Source of the DNA: an uncultured Pseudomonadales bacterium
GTDB taxonomy: Bacteria > Pseudomonadota > Gammaproteobacteria > Pseudomonadales > Azotimanducaceae
DNA: 47,223 nucleotides
Assembly: GCA_905182155.1 (NCBI GenBank)
Contig: CAJJAX010000002.1
Span: forward strand, 1 to 47,223
Reading direction: 5' to 3'
A model generated the notes under the pieces. That model made no database searches and was not told the DNA's origin. It worked only from the letters and a program-made list of their open reading frames with translations. Shown in pieces: positions 36,710 through 46,403 of the stretch. How positions within the stretch are numbered: the stretch's first letter is position 1; each line of letters starts with the position of its first letter. The position numbers and the translations under genes are program-made.

Positions 36710-37290
36710 CGTTTAACAGCTCCTTGCCTTGTTCGTTGTGGGTCACGGCGTAACGCTTCCGCTCAAACCAGACCCACAACAGAATTACCCGATCTGTAAC
36801 CCAGTCTACACACCGAGCGGCCACCAGCAACCTTTGCCATGAAAACGGCCTCTCATTGAAGCTTGGCTTGTTATCGACCAGCCCGCGCGAACCCCAAGTC
36901 GATGAGTGATACGGATCTATGTGCCACTGGGATTGGAAATCCCTGTGTCGGTGCAGGTGTCCTGCCCGTACGATTCCACCTCGGGCCACCAACTTCAACT
37001 TTTTCGCAAGGCGGCAAAGATGAAGAAGGCCTAGAATCCACCAAAAGCGGCAGGCTTTTCACGAAGTGAAATGCTGAGCGCGTCAACCCGAACACAAATC
37101 TCGCTAGGTGACAGTGAATTTGGTGACGATCCGCTGCATTAGGCGGAAGTCATGAGCGCCCAGAAAAAAATCAAACACCCGTACACTGTGTTTCATTCAA
37201 CGCAACGAATGTTAAGTCCTTGCAAACCTCGTACTGCAAAGGTCGGTTGATCATTCCCATCTTCGTCCAGGCGTTCCAGACGAAAAAACC
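36710..37290. other. Gene-poor interval with a tRNA-Leu-like relic
   Basis: 581 bases. On the minus strand 36881-36986 resembles a tRNA-Leu: GCCCGAG at the 5' end, GTGGAATCG, then GACAC and a GGGA/TCCC anticodon-type stem, and CGGGC at the 3' end. A 5-pair hairpin, GCAGG-ACA-CCTGC (36953-36965), is inserted in the D-loop region and no proper T-arm follows, so it is not a working tRNA. No protein gene is supported in the rest. Confidence 0.4.
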
Positions 37291-38089
37291 CTAGCTTAGG
37301 CGCTCATCGGCATGCTCTAAAACAAAAACAGCAGTTTGGTGCGTAAACTTCAGCACTCCCTGGTCTTCGCGAGCCTCGAGCCCTGTTTCGTCACTCACCA
37401 CACTTTGCTCAAACCTTGATCGAATCGCTTGTTTCTGCGCCTTGCTTGGCCCCCCATGCAGGAGCCACTGCTCTACTTCATAGTCCATCGTCCCCAAATC
37501 GACAACTCGCCACATCCAGTCCCGTTGCATCAAATAGTCCTTGAAAGGTGGTTTTAGATAAGCAGCGCACATGCGTTGGGTCGCAGAGCTGCTCTAGCGC
37601 ATCGTGCTGCGCGGCCTTCGCGGCCTCTTCATTGCCAAGGATATCTGCAATGATCATTTCGCCATCGGGTTTAAGAACCCTGGCCATTTCTTTAAGTACC
37701 TGTTCTGGCTCGGCAAAGTGATTGAAAGGCCGCGCGGCAACTCACCGTGTCAAAGGTCCCGTTATCAAAGGGGATATCCAATGCAGAACCCTGAGCAAAT
37801 ACAATATTGGGGATTGCCAGTTTCGCAGCCTCTGCGCGGGCGATATTCAGCAGGTTTTCGGTGACATCTAGGCCGGTTGCTTGTTTTGCATGATTGGCGA
37901 ACGCCATCGTTAATCGACCGGGTCCGCACGCAACATCCAAAGTCAGGCTCGAGGCGTTTGTTTTCGTTAAACGAACCAAGCCCGCCATTGCACGCACATC
38001 TTTTGCCTGCTTAGTCTGGGCGTATTCTTCGGCCTGGCGATTAAACTGTTTTTGAATGTTCTTGGTGTGTGAGTCATACGAACCCTCAT
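37291..38089 (-). pseudogene. Class I SAM-dependent methyltransferase (UbiE-like), frame broken about three times
   Basis: TLDVACGPGRLTMAFA is the SAM-binding motif I, followed by ATGLDVTENLL, QGSALDIPFDNGTFDTVSCR (motif with the acidic post-strand residue) and, after a shift near 37727, FAEPEQVLKEMARVLKPDGEMIIADI. Another shift in a G-run at about 37493-37498 leads to TMDYEVEQWLLHGG and a stop at 37291. The N-terminus needs a further shift near 38060 to connect to the ATG at 38089 (AAGGA upstream). The restored protein is about 265 residues. The substrate is unknown. The ATG overlaps the stop of a short frame upstream (ATGA). Confidence 0.82.
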
Positions 38090-38217
38090 AAGGATTCCTT
38101 GCTGTTGGGTTCTACCCGTTGGGCAACCTTGCGGGTTAAGCCGCTGCGCAGGGGATTCATTATGCCCGTAAATTCAACTTCCGGCGCGCGCGAGTGACCA
38201 ATATCCAGCAGGCCCAT
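38086..38217 (-). CDS. Short frame overlapping the methyltransferase start (uncertain)
   Basis: From ATG 38217 (MGLLDIGHSRAPEVEF) the frame runs 43 codons to a TGA that overlaps the methyltransferase ATG as ATGA. Its composition is protein-like and the open frame continues upstream (VLVFTRAPERVRLSGS) without a clear start, so it may be the C-terminal end of a broken gene. I recognise no family. Confidence 0.3.
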   Translation of the reverse strand: MGLLDIGHSRAPEVEFTGIMNPLRSGLTRKVAQRVEPNSKESL

Positions 38218-38608
38218 AAACGAGCCACTGAGCCGAACCCTTTCTGGGGCTCTGGTAAATACCAAAACGGGGCATAGCTTAGATTTATCGGTCTAATTTA
38301 GCGGCAATAGGGCCGGTCTAGCGACGAAAGCTCGATTAGCATTGGCTTTATATTGATGCCAGAGCGCTCAAGGCATGGCATCATTTAGACCTCGCTTAGG
38401 GGGATAGCTGGGGCACCAGAAGACGGTTATCGCAACCCTTATAAAAATTCAAAACGGTACTATTATTAAGACGTACAGTATGCCAAAACCGCTTGTCCGA
38501 CCGGCCAAATTTGTGTCGACGCTTTCGGGTTAGAAGAGGGCTCCTAAGCTAGGATTTAGAATTCACTATGCTGGCTTTGGCCAACCCGTTAAGGCTTGGC
38601 GCCGCCGT
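38218..38608. other. Unassigned interval between methyltransferase region and desaturase-like gene
   Basis: No gene is supported. Several minus-strand frames give short protein-like stretches, which may be the upstream part of the broken gene at 38086-38217. AT-rich TTATAAAAATTC near 38440 could be promoter-like, but no partner hexamer was clear. Confidence 0.35.
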
Positions 38609-39477
38609 CTATTTAATGCCGAACATCAAGGTTTCGGGCCGGATTCCAGCCCCTTTCCAAGTCCCTAATAATTGGTCCCAGATCGCCAAAGCACTCCCCA
38701 AATTGACATGGCGATGATCTGCACTGTGGTGCAACTGATGTTGTGCCGGACTGACAAAAATTTTTCTAGCGGACCAAAAGAAAGGTAGACATGGGAGTGC
38801 CGCAAGTTGGCGAACGCTAGATTAAACATAAAGCCAAAAGCATTCACCCCTAATACTTCTAAGCCGCTTAGGCCCCGACCAAAAAGCCAGACGAACCCGC
38901 CAATTACAACGCCAGATGCCAAAATCGCGCGAAGAAAATAAATCGCAGATTCAATCGGATGAACGCGGTAAATCGTCAGCGGGGTTAAAACTGTCGCTGA
39001 ATGGTGGACTTTATGGAGAGACCATAGCAACGGTAATCTGTGCATCAAATAATGGGTACAGAAACGAGTGAAATCATCGAACACAAATAAGGCTCCAGAG
39101 AACGCAAGTGTGATGCCATAGAGCGGCATATCCTGTAAGAAATTGGCATCCCCTAGATTATCCTGCAACATCGATCCAACGGTAATCGCGACAAGCAGGC
39201 TCGAACCAAACACGGGCACAAACAGCAATAGCTTTAAAAGCCCATTCGTCATCAGCAGGGCAACATCGACCGCGCTCGAAGCAGAAAAAAAATAGCCCGG
39301 GCCAAGCGATCTTAGACGCCGAATCCCGCCTCGGAGGCCGACGGCCTTAATGGCGAACAATCCCGTGACCAATAGCGCTGGCAGCAGATAGACAAAGTAG
39401 GTTCGGCTGGCTGGGTCGATTAGCGGGGACATGAAAACCCCAATGAACCCCTCCCAATCGATTAGCGCCTCAAGCAT
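38609..39477 (-). pseudogene. Sterol desaturase / fatty-acid hydroxylase family membrane protein, frame broken once
   Basis: Multiple helices, then the histidine boxes HYLMH and HKVHH of the di-iron hydroxylase superfamily. The third box is lost in the raw frame: at AAAAATTTTT (38756-38765) one A seems missing. Restoring it gives KIFVSPAQHQLHHSADHRHVN and an ending LGTWKGAGIRPETLMFGIK with the stop at 38609, about 290 residues. These enzymes hydroxylate or desaturate lipids in the membrane using O2. The ATG at 39477 overlaps the TonB-receptor stop by 8 bases, so it is the last gene of the Fur-linked operon. Confidence 0.88.
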
Positions 39478-41631
39478 CGCCAAACCTTAGCCGAATACCG
39501 ACGTACCTCGGCGCGTTGGGCCTCGCACCAAAAGGCCTTCTAGACACAATGGCCTGCTCATCGGTTGCGTTTTTGATAAACAACTGCACTTGAACCTCTT
39601 GATTGACCTTATACAACACCGACAGCGCAAGGGTTACGCGTCTTTCGGTGCGCTCGCCAGGTAAGGCAACCGAACTGCCTGGCCGCTCTCGCATAAAGTC
39701 TTGATACCCTATATCCGCTCGATATTGCAATTGGTCCCGCGTAAGCGTTACCGAGCCGCTACCAACATGCGATGGCAGATACGGTAACGCATCGCCCTTA
39801 CGCACCAGTCCCCACTGAGAAAATGATGATAGAAATTCACTTTGAAACGCCGATTCGGTGTACGTGTAGTTCAATCTAAAATCAAATCGGCCGACCCCAG
39901 TGGCCAACCCCGTTTTTGAGGCAGAAAACTCGACGCCACCAATTTCCACTTGACCGCCGCTAAACTCAGAGCCGACTTCGCAGCCTGCATCACTCGCCCT
40001 GCAACGACCGACTAAGTTTTCATAGTCACTGAAAAAACCAACGACGTCGACCTCCAGAGAATCATCAAAATATCTGAGGCCGTACTCGAAATTAACAGAC
40101 CGCTCTGGGACCGGTGTTCGCGCGGCAGCCGACGCAGGGGAAAAGCCTTCATAAACACCAGAGAACACAACAAAGCGATCCCAAAAAACCGACTCACGCC
40201 AAGCCCTGGCATCATCTCCCGTTGCACCGTTTGCCGCTGTTCTAAATTCGAGAAATCGATAACCTCCGAGCCAATTCGTTCATGCCGCACGCCAAAATCA
40301 ATATTCCAGGCGCGCCAATCAATCTGGTTTGAAACAACAAAGGCCGTTGCTTTCGCTTCGACATCATTATTAACCTTCAGGTCATACGCGACGCCATCGG
40401 AAACCAGCGCGCCCGCCGCCAGATTAAACCCAAATGGTTGATGCTTTCGGCGCACACCATCAATATGCCGACGGATGCCCAGTTTGACTACGTATTGCCC
40501 GCCGCCCTCAAAAGACCAGACTTTCTCAGTATCAACAGAGATTCCCTGTGCTCGATAGACCCGAGCATTGTCTGTCTTATCAATTGAGAGCCCTGTTGTG
40601 ACGCTATCCTGAGCACCGGTTAAGGTGAGGTAATGCGGCACATAGTCTTCTGGGTCATTCAACACTTGGGTCAAGCTAGGCCCGGACAGGAATCCATCGA
40701 CTTTGAACCAACTCCGATCAAAGCGGTGCCGATAGGCCTTCGCCGAAATGCGGAAACCGTCTGACGGCGCCATCGTATGGATCAGCTGTATTTTTGAATG
40801 TTTAGAGTTGAACTGGTCCCCTCTTGAGCTGACGTATCGACGATAGGGACTTTCATCAAAGTCTGTGTCTGAAAGCCCAAGGTAGGTCTCATCCGAGGTT
40901 TCGTTTGCGATCCCCATCTTTAAAAATGATCTGGCATTGTTGGCCAAACGTGCACAAGCTTAAGATCGAAGTCCTGACGGTTGAAGCCCGTTTCACCACC
41001 GCCATCAACCGATTTAAATCCCTTTGAACCATATGACAAGACCTGACCCAAAACCGTTGTCTGGTCGATCTTTCCAGACGCCGCCGCGAGCACCTTATGA
41101 CTTCCAAAGCGCCCCAGCTCTATATCTACCAATAAGGGCTTCGATAGATCCGCTGACCGACTCAAAAAATTAATGGCGCCGCCCACCGTATGCGGTCCGT
41201 GGTTAATCGCACTCGGGCCTTTTAGCACCTCGATACCCACAATCTTCGCGGCGGTTGGAATGTAATAGGCAGCCGGCGCAGCATAAGGTGCCGGCGTAAT
41301 TAAAATACCGTCCTCCATCAAAGTGATCTTCTGAGATCGTTCGGAAGTCGCGCCTCGGATGCCAATATTGGGCCGCAGACCAAAACCGTCTTCCTCTCGG
41401 ACATACAACCCTGGCACTTTAAGCAAAATTTGGTTCAGATCGGTTAACCCTGCATCGCCCAAATCTTCTTGGCTTAGGATCGTCGCTGATCCAGCGATTG
41501 TTTGTCTAGAAGCCTTAATACAACCCTTTCACCATAAGATGAAGGAAGTGTAGAAATCCAACGCCCAATAGACACCCTAACAGCACCGTTAACCGCGCCT
41601 TCACACCTTTATTTTGCCGTAATCTAATCAT
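39470..41631 (-). pseudogene. TonB-dependent outer-membrane receptor (FecA/ferric-siderophore type), frame broken about four times
   Basis: The plug domain reads LTDLNQILLKVPGLYVREED, NIGIRGATSERSQKITLMED and VLKGPSAINHGPHTVGGAINFLS, a TonB-receptor signature, and the barrel ends with APRYVGIRLRFGDA. Shifts are inferred near 40183 (a T-run one base short), 40943, 41522 and 41553. With the last two repaired, the start is the ATG at 41631: MIRLRQNKGVKARLTVLLG gives a signal peptide, then STLPSSYGERVV joins ASRQTIAGSATILSQEDL. The total is about 720 residues, normal for the family. It overlaps the imelysin stop (ATGATTAG). It should import an iron chelate with TonB-ExbB energy. Confidence 0.9.
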
Positions 41632-42908
41632 TATCTGACTGCACATTGCCTGGAATTGACACCTCGATGATGGTTACAAAATCGATTTTTAAATCATCGG
41701 TCACTCGCTTCACTAAGCCCGCTAAGTTGCAAGCAGAGAAGCTTCTATCTTCTGCATCTGGGTTGGCAAACGCATTGACGCAATCGGCACTACGACCTGA
41801 ATCCCTCAATTTTTTGACCTGTTCAGCAAGCCCTACCGAGGCATTTTCGGCATTCGTCCTCGCGGCGATTACTTGATCCCTGAAACGCTGATTAACGTCT
41901 GGAAAGCCGGCTTGCTCGATAATATCGTCAAAACCGAAGTCAGCCCCGCCTTCGTAGATCAGAAGGAACGTCTCCAAATTGATCGCAATGTTATCTAGTG
42001 AACGTTCTAGATAGGGCGACTCGACTAACGCCCCACAGGTCACAGTGGAGCAATCGGAATCAAGGCCTAGGGGTACCGTCAACTTCCGGGATTTGGTGTT
42101 TTTCTCAACATAAAACAAAGCATCACTGAGCGCCTGAAAATTCGCGCCTGTATTGATGTCATGCGTAAATTCGCTCAGGAAATTTCCATCCTCCGGATCC
42201 CACAAGGCAAAAGCACTTGCAGTCGCATCGGCGACGTCCACGGCAACGGTTTGCGCCAAGTTGCAGCGCTGTCGTTTTCGCTCAACTTCGGACAGGCCAT
42301 TCCATCCTTGCGTTGCAGGCACCTGTGCGGGACAAGAATGATTCAGGTTTGGATTTGCGAAAATATGGAAACCCTTTTTGATTACTTGCCCGGATATCGA
42401 TGCTGTAATCGCCCTCGGTATGCGACACAACCGCTTGGTCAAGACTGCAGGTGGCAAGCGGAAAATCAATATAAGGATGAATTCTGTGATGAAGGCCGCC
42501 TTCATTGGCAACTAAAGGACCCAACAGCAACAATTCGACGACTTGAATGCTGTCAACGAGATCGTTTAAGCGCGCCTTCGTTTGAAATCGCATTTCAGCT
42601 TCCGTCTCCGTGCCGATAGCATTGCAGTAATCGGTAATTGCATTTCCGTCTCCAGAAAAAACCGCAGCGTCGTCTCTTAAAGCCTTATAGGCCGGTAGAA
42701 TGATGTTCTCGCCAACATTTAACAGAACCTCACGCTTCGGATTGGTATCCGATTCACTCACTACACCGTCACTTGTGGTCGCGTCCGTGCTTGCGGACGA
42801 TTCACTCACAGCGGGCCCCACCGGTGAACCCGTCTCAGACACATCCCTAGACTGGTCAACACAACCAGCCAAGGTAACCAAAATCGATACCATGATTAGA
42901 CGAAACAT
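41624..42908 (-). pseudogene. Imelysin (peptidase M75-like) lipoprotein, frame broken once
   Basis: LVTLAGC gives a lipobox near the N-terminus, followed by a Ser/Thr/Asp-rich linker. REVLLNVGENIILPAYKAL is the typical imelysin start, and GFHIFANPNLNHSC and GADFGFDDIIEQAGF belong to its conserved core. An A-run near 42372-42380 separates two frames that together give about 427 residues. Imelysins are periplasmic or surface proteins tied to iron uptake; protease activity is doubtful for many. An intrinsic terminator lies 21 bases upstream of the start. The stop overlaps the TonB-receptor start. Confidence 0.88.
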
Positions 42909-42928
42909 CTTTTTCTAACTCCTCGAAA

Positions 42929-42962
42929 CAAAAAAAAATCGGCCTGGAAAGTCCAAGCCGAT
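42929..42962 (-). terminator. Intrinsic terminator between the DUF4856 and imelysin genes
   Basis: On the minus strand ATCGGCTTGG pairs with CCAGGCCGAT (ten pairs, one wobble) around a five-base loop, followed directly by nine T. It lies 24 bases after the DUF4856 stop and 21 before the imelysin ATG, inside what otherwise looks like one operon. It would lower or condition expression of the downstream genes. Confidence 0.88.
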
Positions 42963-42985
42963 CGTAAGGCAGCGCCCGCTGTGCA

Positions 42986-44761
42986 TCACCAGTTTTGAAC
43001 GTTTTCCTCATCAAACCCATAAGCACTCTGAAGGAGTCCCCTCGCCGTGAGCAAATCAGCACGATAAGCTTCAACCCGGGCTAAATCAGCGCCAACTTCA
43101 CCCGCTTGACTGCCGTCAGCGAGCACCGGACCGTCTCCCATAAGGTCTAGTACACTTTTCAATGAAGCAAGTGATTCCGAACTGGCCCTAAAGGGGGATA
43201 CCGGACTAAATTGCAATCCTAAAGCGAACCCCTTCATTTCAGACCAGTGTTTTGCCAAGGTGGTAAAATTGCCGCCATCGGCAAAGCTACCGCTCTCGAA
43301 ATTACTCATATCGGATCTAACATCGTTAATATAGTGCACGACTGTCGCAGCTAAACACTGCTCCCAGGTTAAGGAAGCGGTTGTGATTGCCGTTTGAAGC
43401 GCCTCGGCACCCGTCGCGGTTAAAACGCCGGTCTCAGCGCCATCTGCTAGTACTTTTCTGCCCGCAATAAACGCATCCATGATTTCTTTGGAAAAATCAG
43501 TCGGCGTCGTATTGCTCGCTGTGCCCCGGTCCCGTTTGGCACAATTCTGAGAAGCCGCAAAATTGTACTCACTCCGCAAATCAATTTGGCCATCGCCATT
43601 TGAATCGCTATAGCCATTGCTATAAGCGTCACGCCCACCTTTGCCGGCCGCCTCGTCGTCGATGTAATCGTTATTATCTCTCGCGGCAACCGTAGTAACC
43701 AAAGGCTTCATCAAAATCATGCTCAGCGGCAGTATAATTTTTTGAATCGCCTTCTCTGGTGCCAATCAGACTCGCAAAATCAGTTTGAAAGTAATCATTG
43801 GTACCCTGAGAAAATGTCACCGCCCCAATCAGAAACTTCTGCAGGAGCTGTCGGTAGTCACGACCCAATGCATCCAACGTCGGCGCCTCAATTAAAGTAG
43901 CAGGATTATCTACGGTTGCTATCACGACACCCACACCATCGCTAGCGTTAGAGGCAACCCTCGTAATCCATAAATTAACCAGATCAATCGGAATGCCGCT
44001 GGTGGTGAGCCCATCTTCCCATCCGAAAAAATCATCCCCAATGAGTCTTGATGTCTCGCCACCCCCTAAACCGTTACCACCGGCTATCTTGCCATTAAGG
44101 TTCTTGCCCGTTGAAACATCGCCAAAGTTCGGACCAGGGATCACGGTCTCGCCGCCTTTAAGCGTAAAACCGTGCGGGGTGTCATCAACGCCATCGCCTG
44201 TAACAAAAAACTGAAGCTCAGAATTGATGGCATCCGACTCACCCGCGCGCTCAGACAAACCCACCAACGAATCGACCAGTCCGGATATCAACAGCTGGCG
44301 AGCTGTCTGTCCGGTATAACTAACGCCTGAAGCTTCGGTATCGTAAACGCCCTTAAAATTATAGGACGTCGGTAGCGCCGCACAGGCGTCGCCCAATGTA
44401 TTGCCATCCACATCTGCTTGATCGGCATTAGGCGTATCAACACAGTTATCTGCATTATCACCGACACCGTCACCGTCGGTATCAGGACATCCGTTCATTT
44501 CAGCACTTCCGGCTTGTTACCAACCCCATCACCGTCACTGTCGAGGGTTTCATCGCCATCATTCGGGAATGCATCAGCATTATTTCCAATACCGTCACCA
44601 TCCGAATCAGTCGTCTCACTCGAATTCGCTGGAAATGCATCCTGCAAATCTGAGACGCCGTCACCATCGGAGTCTGTTGGACCGTCACTTCCGCCACCAC
44701 AGGCCGTTATAAGCAAGGTCATACCCACCAAAAATACGCTTCTGAATTCAATTGCCAACAA
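42986..44761 (-). pseudogene. DUF4856 lipoprotein with thrombospondin type-3-like repeats, frame broken twice
   Basis: A TTG start after a near-perfect AAGGAGGA. LITACGGG is the lipobox; then three to four DSDGDGVxD-type TSP3 calcium-binding repeats lead into GCPDTDGDGVGDNADNC. The main domain, YNFKGVYDTEASGVSYTGQTARQ (key part SYTGQTARQ) to HDFDEAFGYYGAARDNNDY, is DUF4856, and the end is YGFDEENVQNW. Shifts near 44513-44517 (one base missing) and 43683-43694 (one extra) cancel out, restoring about 591 residues. The repeat pattern running across the first break is the argument against two genes. It is probably a surface iron-locus partner of imelysin and the TonB receptor. Confidence 0.87.
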
Positions 44762-44813
44762 AATAATCCTCCTTAATCTTAATAGTGGATATTGCTTATC
44801 ACTTACCCAAATC

Positions 44814-44832
44814 TAAATGAGAATCATTCGCA
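44814..44832 (-). promoter_or_regulatory. Fur box upstream of the DUF4856-imelysin-TonB operon
   Basis: TAAATGAGAATCATTCGCA (19 bases) closely matches the Fur consensus core AATGATAATCATT, with one change in the core. It lies 53 bases before the TTG start of the first gene, a normal place for repression by Fe-Fur. Low iron should therefore induce the operon. The rest of 44833-45107 shows no supported gene. Confidence 0.8.
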
Positions 44833-45107
44833 ACAAATAAAAAGGGTCTTTGAATGATTGGTGAAAATTTCAAAATGCGTTACCCGACGACCCAACAAGA
44901 TTCATTCTATTGGGCCCAGTGCCCTTAAAATGAGGAGGATGATTGCAATTCGACGTGCACAACAGGCGCCGCTTGCTACGAAGGATGCTCGATGCAGCAT
45001 CGGGCCTTACACCATCTGCGCCATCCCGCATGATCAACGCAATCTCAATGCCAAACACAATCGAATGTCTGGCATACTACTGACACGGTAATCAAAAGCT
45101 CTGACTT

Positions 45108-46131
45108 ATGGCGCAGCACAGCATTCTCGATCTAGTTCCCATCACCTTTGGCAGCGACGCAGCCTGCGCCCTTGAGCGCAGCAAACAGCTTGCGATCAAG
45201 GCAGAATCTTGGGGTTATCATCGGTATTGGGTCGCCGAACATCACAACATGCCCGGCATTGCGAGCTCTGCCACGGCGGTGGTGATCGGTCATCTTGCCT
45301 CGGCCACTCAAACCATACGGGTGGGCTCCGGGGGCATCATGTTGCCAAACCATGCGCCGCTGATGGTGGCGGAACAATTTGGCACGCTCGCCACCTTATA
45401 TCCCAACCGGATTGATCTCGGCATTGGTCGTGCACCCGGCACCGATGGCCTGACGATGCAGGCCTTACGACGAAACCTTGCCGCAAAGCGTCGAAGATTT
45501 CCCCAGAGACGTGGTGGAACTTCAGCATTACTTAAAACCCGTTCAGCCTGGCCAACGGGTGAGCGCAACGCCTGGGGCCGGCACCGAAGTGCCAATTTGG
45601 ATATTAGGCTCAAGTTTGTATGGCGCCCAACTAGCCGCCATGCTCGGCATGCCCTTCGCCTTTGCCTCACATTTTGCGCCCACCTACCTGATGGCTGCGA
45701 TTCAAACCTATCGTGAGCAATTTAAGCCCTCAGAAACCTTGAAGGCGCCCTACGTCATGCTGGGCTTTAACCTGTGCGCTGCAGATACCAACGCGCAGGC
45801 GCACTTTTTACGCTCGTCCTCGCTGCAATCCTTTGTGAACCTTAGGCGCGGCGCGCCCGGACCCCTGCCAGAACCCATCGAGGGATTTGAAGCGAGTCTG
45901 GCACCTGCTGAGCAACAGATGGTTGAAGCCATCGGTCAATGCTCGGCGGTTGGCGATCTGGCAACGGTTCAGGCCCAGATCGGCGCCTTTCTTGCGCAAA
46001 CCGGGGCGGATGAACTGATGCTGGTGTCATCCATTTTCGATCCAGAACAGCGTTTGAAAAGCTATGAGCTTGGCGCAATCGCCATGCAGAACCTCGCGCA
46101 GGCCGATGAACCACAGCGGGCGGCGCGCTAA
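45108..46131 (+). pseudogene. Luciferase-like (LLM class) flavin-dependent monooxygenase, frame broken once
   Basis: [20 protein letters not shown] and [20 protein letters not shown] are typical of the MsnO8/YhbW-type LLM family, followed by [20 protein letters not shown] and [11 protein letters not shown]. An extra T near 45475-45478 shifts the frame; beyond it [16 protein letters not shown] and [21 protein letters not shown] continue to 46131. The restored length is about 340 residues, normal for the family. These use reduced FMN and O2; the substrate is unknown. The gene stands alone between the iron operon and a symporter gene. Confidence 0.9.
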
Positions 46132-46163
46132 GCTAAATCCGGACCTTCAATTAAGGCATCTTT

Positions 46164-46283
46164 ATGGACCCTTCCCTTGCCGGCAGCCTCATCGTTGTCT
46201 TCATTGTTATTCTGATTGCCGTTCTGAGCGCCAAGAAAACGCCTTCTCGAGACAAAGACCCGAACGAAAACCCTTTCCAATAG
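46164..46283 (+). CDS. Small single-pass membrane peptide, 39 residues
   Basis: ATG to TAG, 40 codons: MDPSLAGSLIVVFIVILIAV is one hydrophobic helix, followed by a charged tail LSAKKTPSRDKDPNENPFQ. AAGG precedes the ATG by 7 bases. It has the shape of the tiny subunits that accompany sodium-coupled symporters, and a symporter gene lies next to it, though on the opposite strand. I know no family for it. Confidence 0.55.
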   Translation: MDPSLAGSLIVVFIVILIAVLSAKKTPSRDKDPNENPFQ

Positions 46284-46403
46284 TCGGCGCACCATTACAA
46301 GCCCGCCAAACCAATCTTGTAGAGCCGTTTCGCGTTGGGCAACCCCTGGCCATCAACGGCCGCCAACAGCGCACAAGCAAAATGCTCGGTAACTGAACCC
46401 GCC

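Noticed and set aside
36633-37095. Minus-strand ORFs over the tRNA-like region
   Set aside because: Their peptides (for example GGPRWNRTG) look like translations of structural-RNA-like sequence rather than protein.
44858-45091. Plus-strand ORF of 77 codons after the Fur box
   Set aside because: GAGGAGG abuts an internal ATG without spacing, and the peptide has no recognisable feature.
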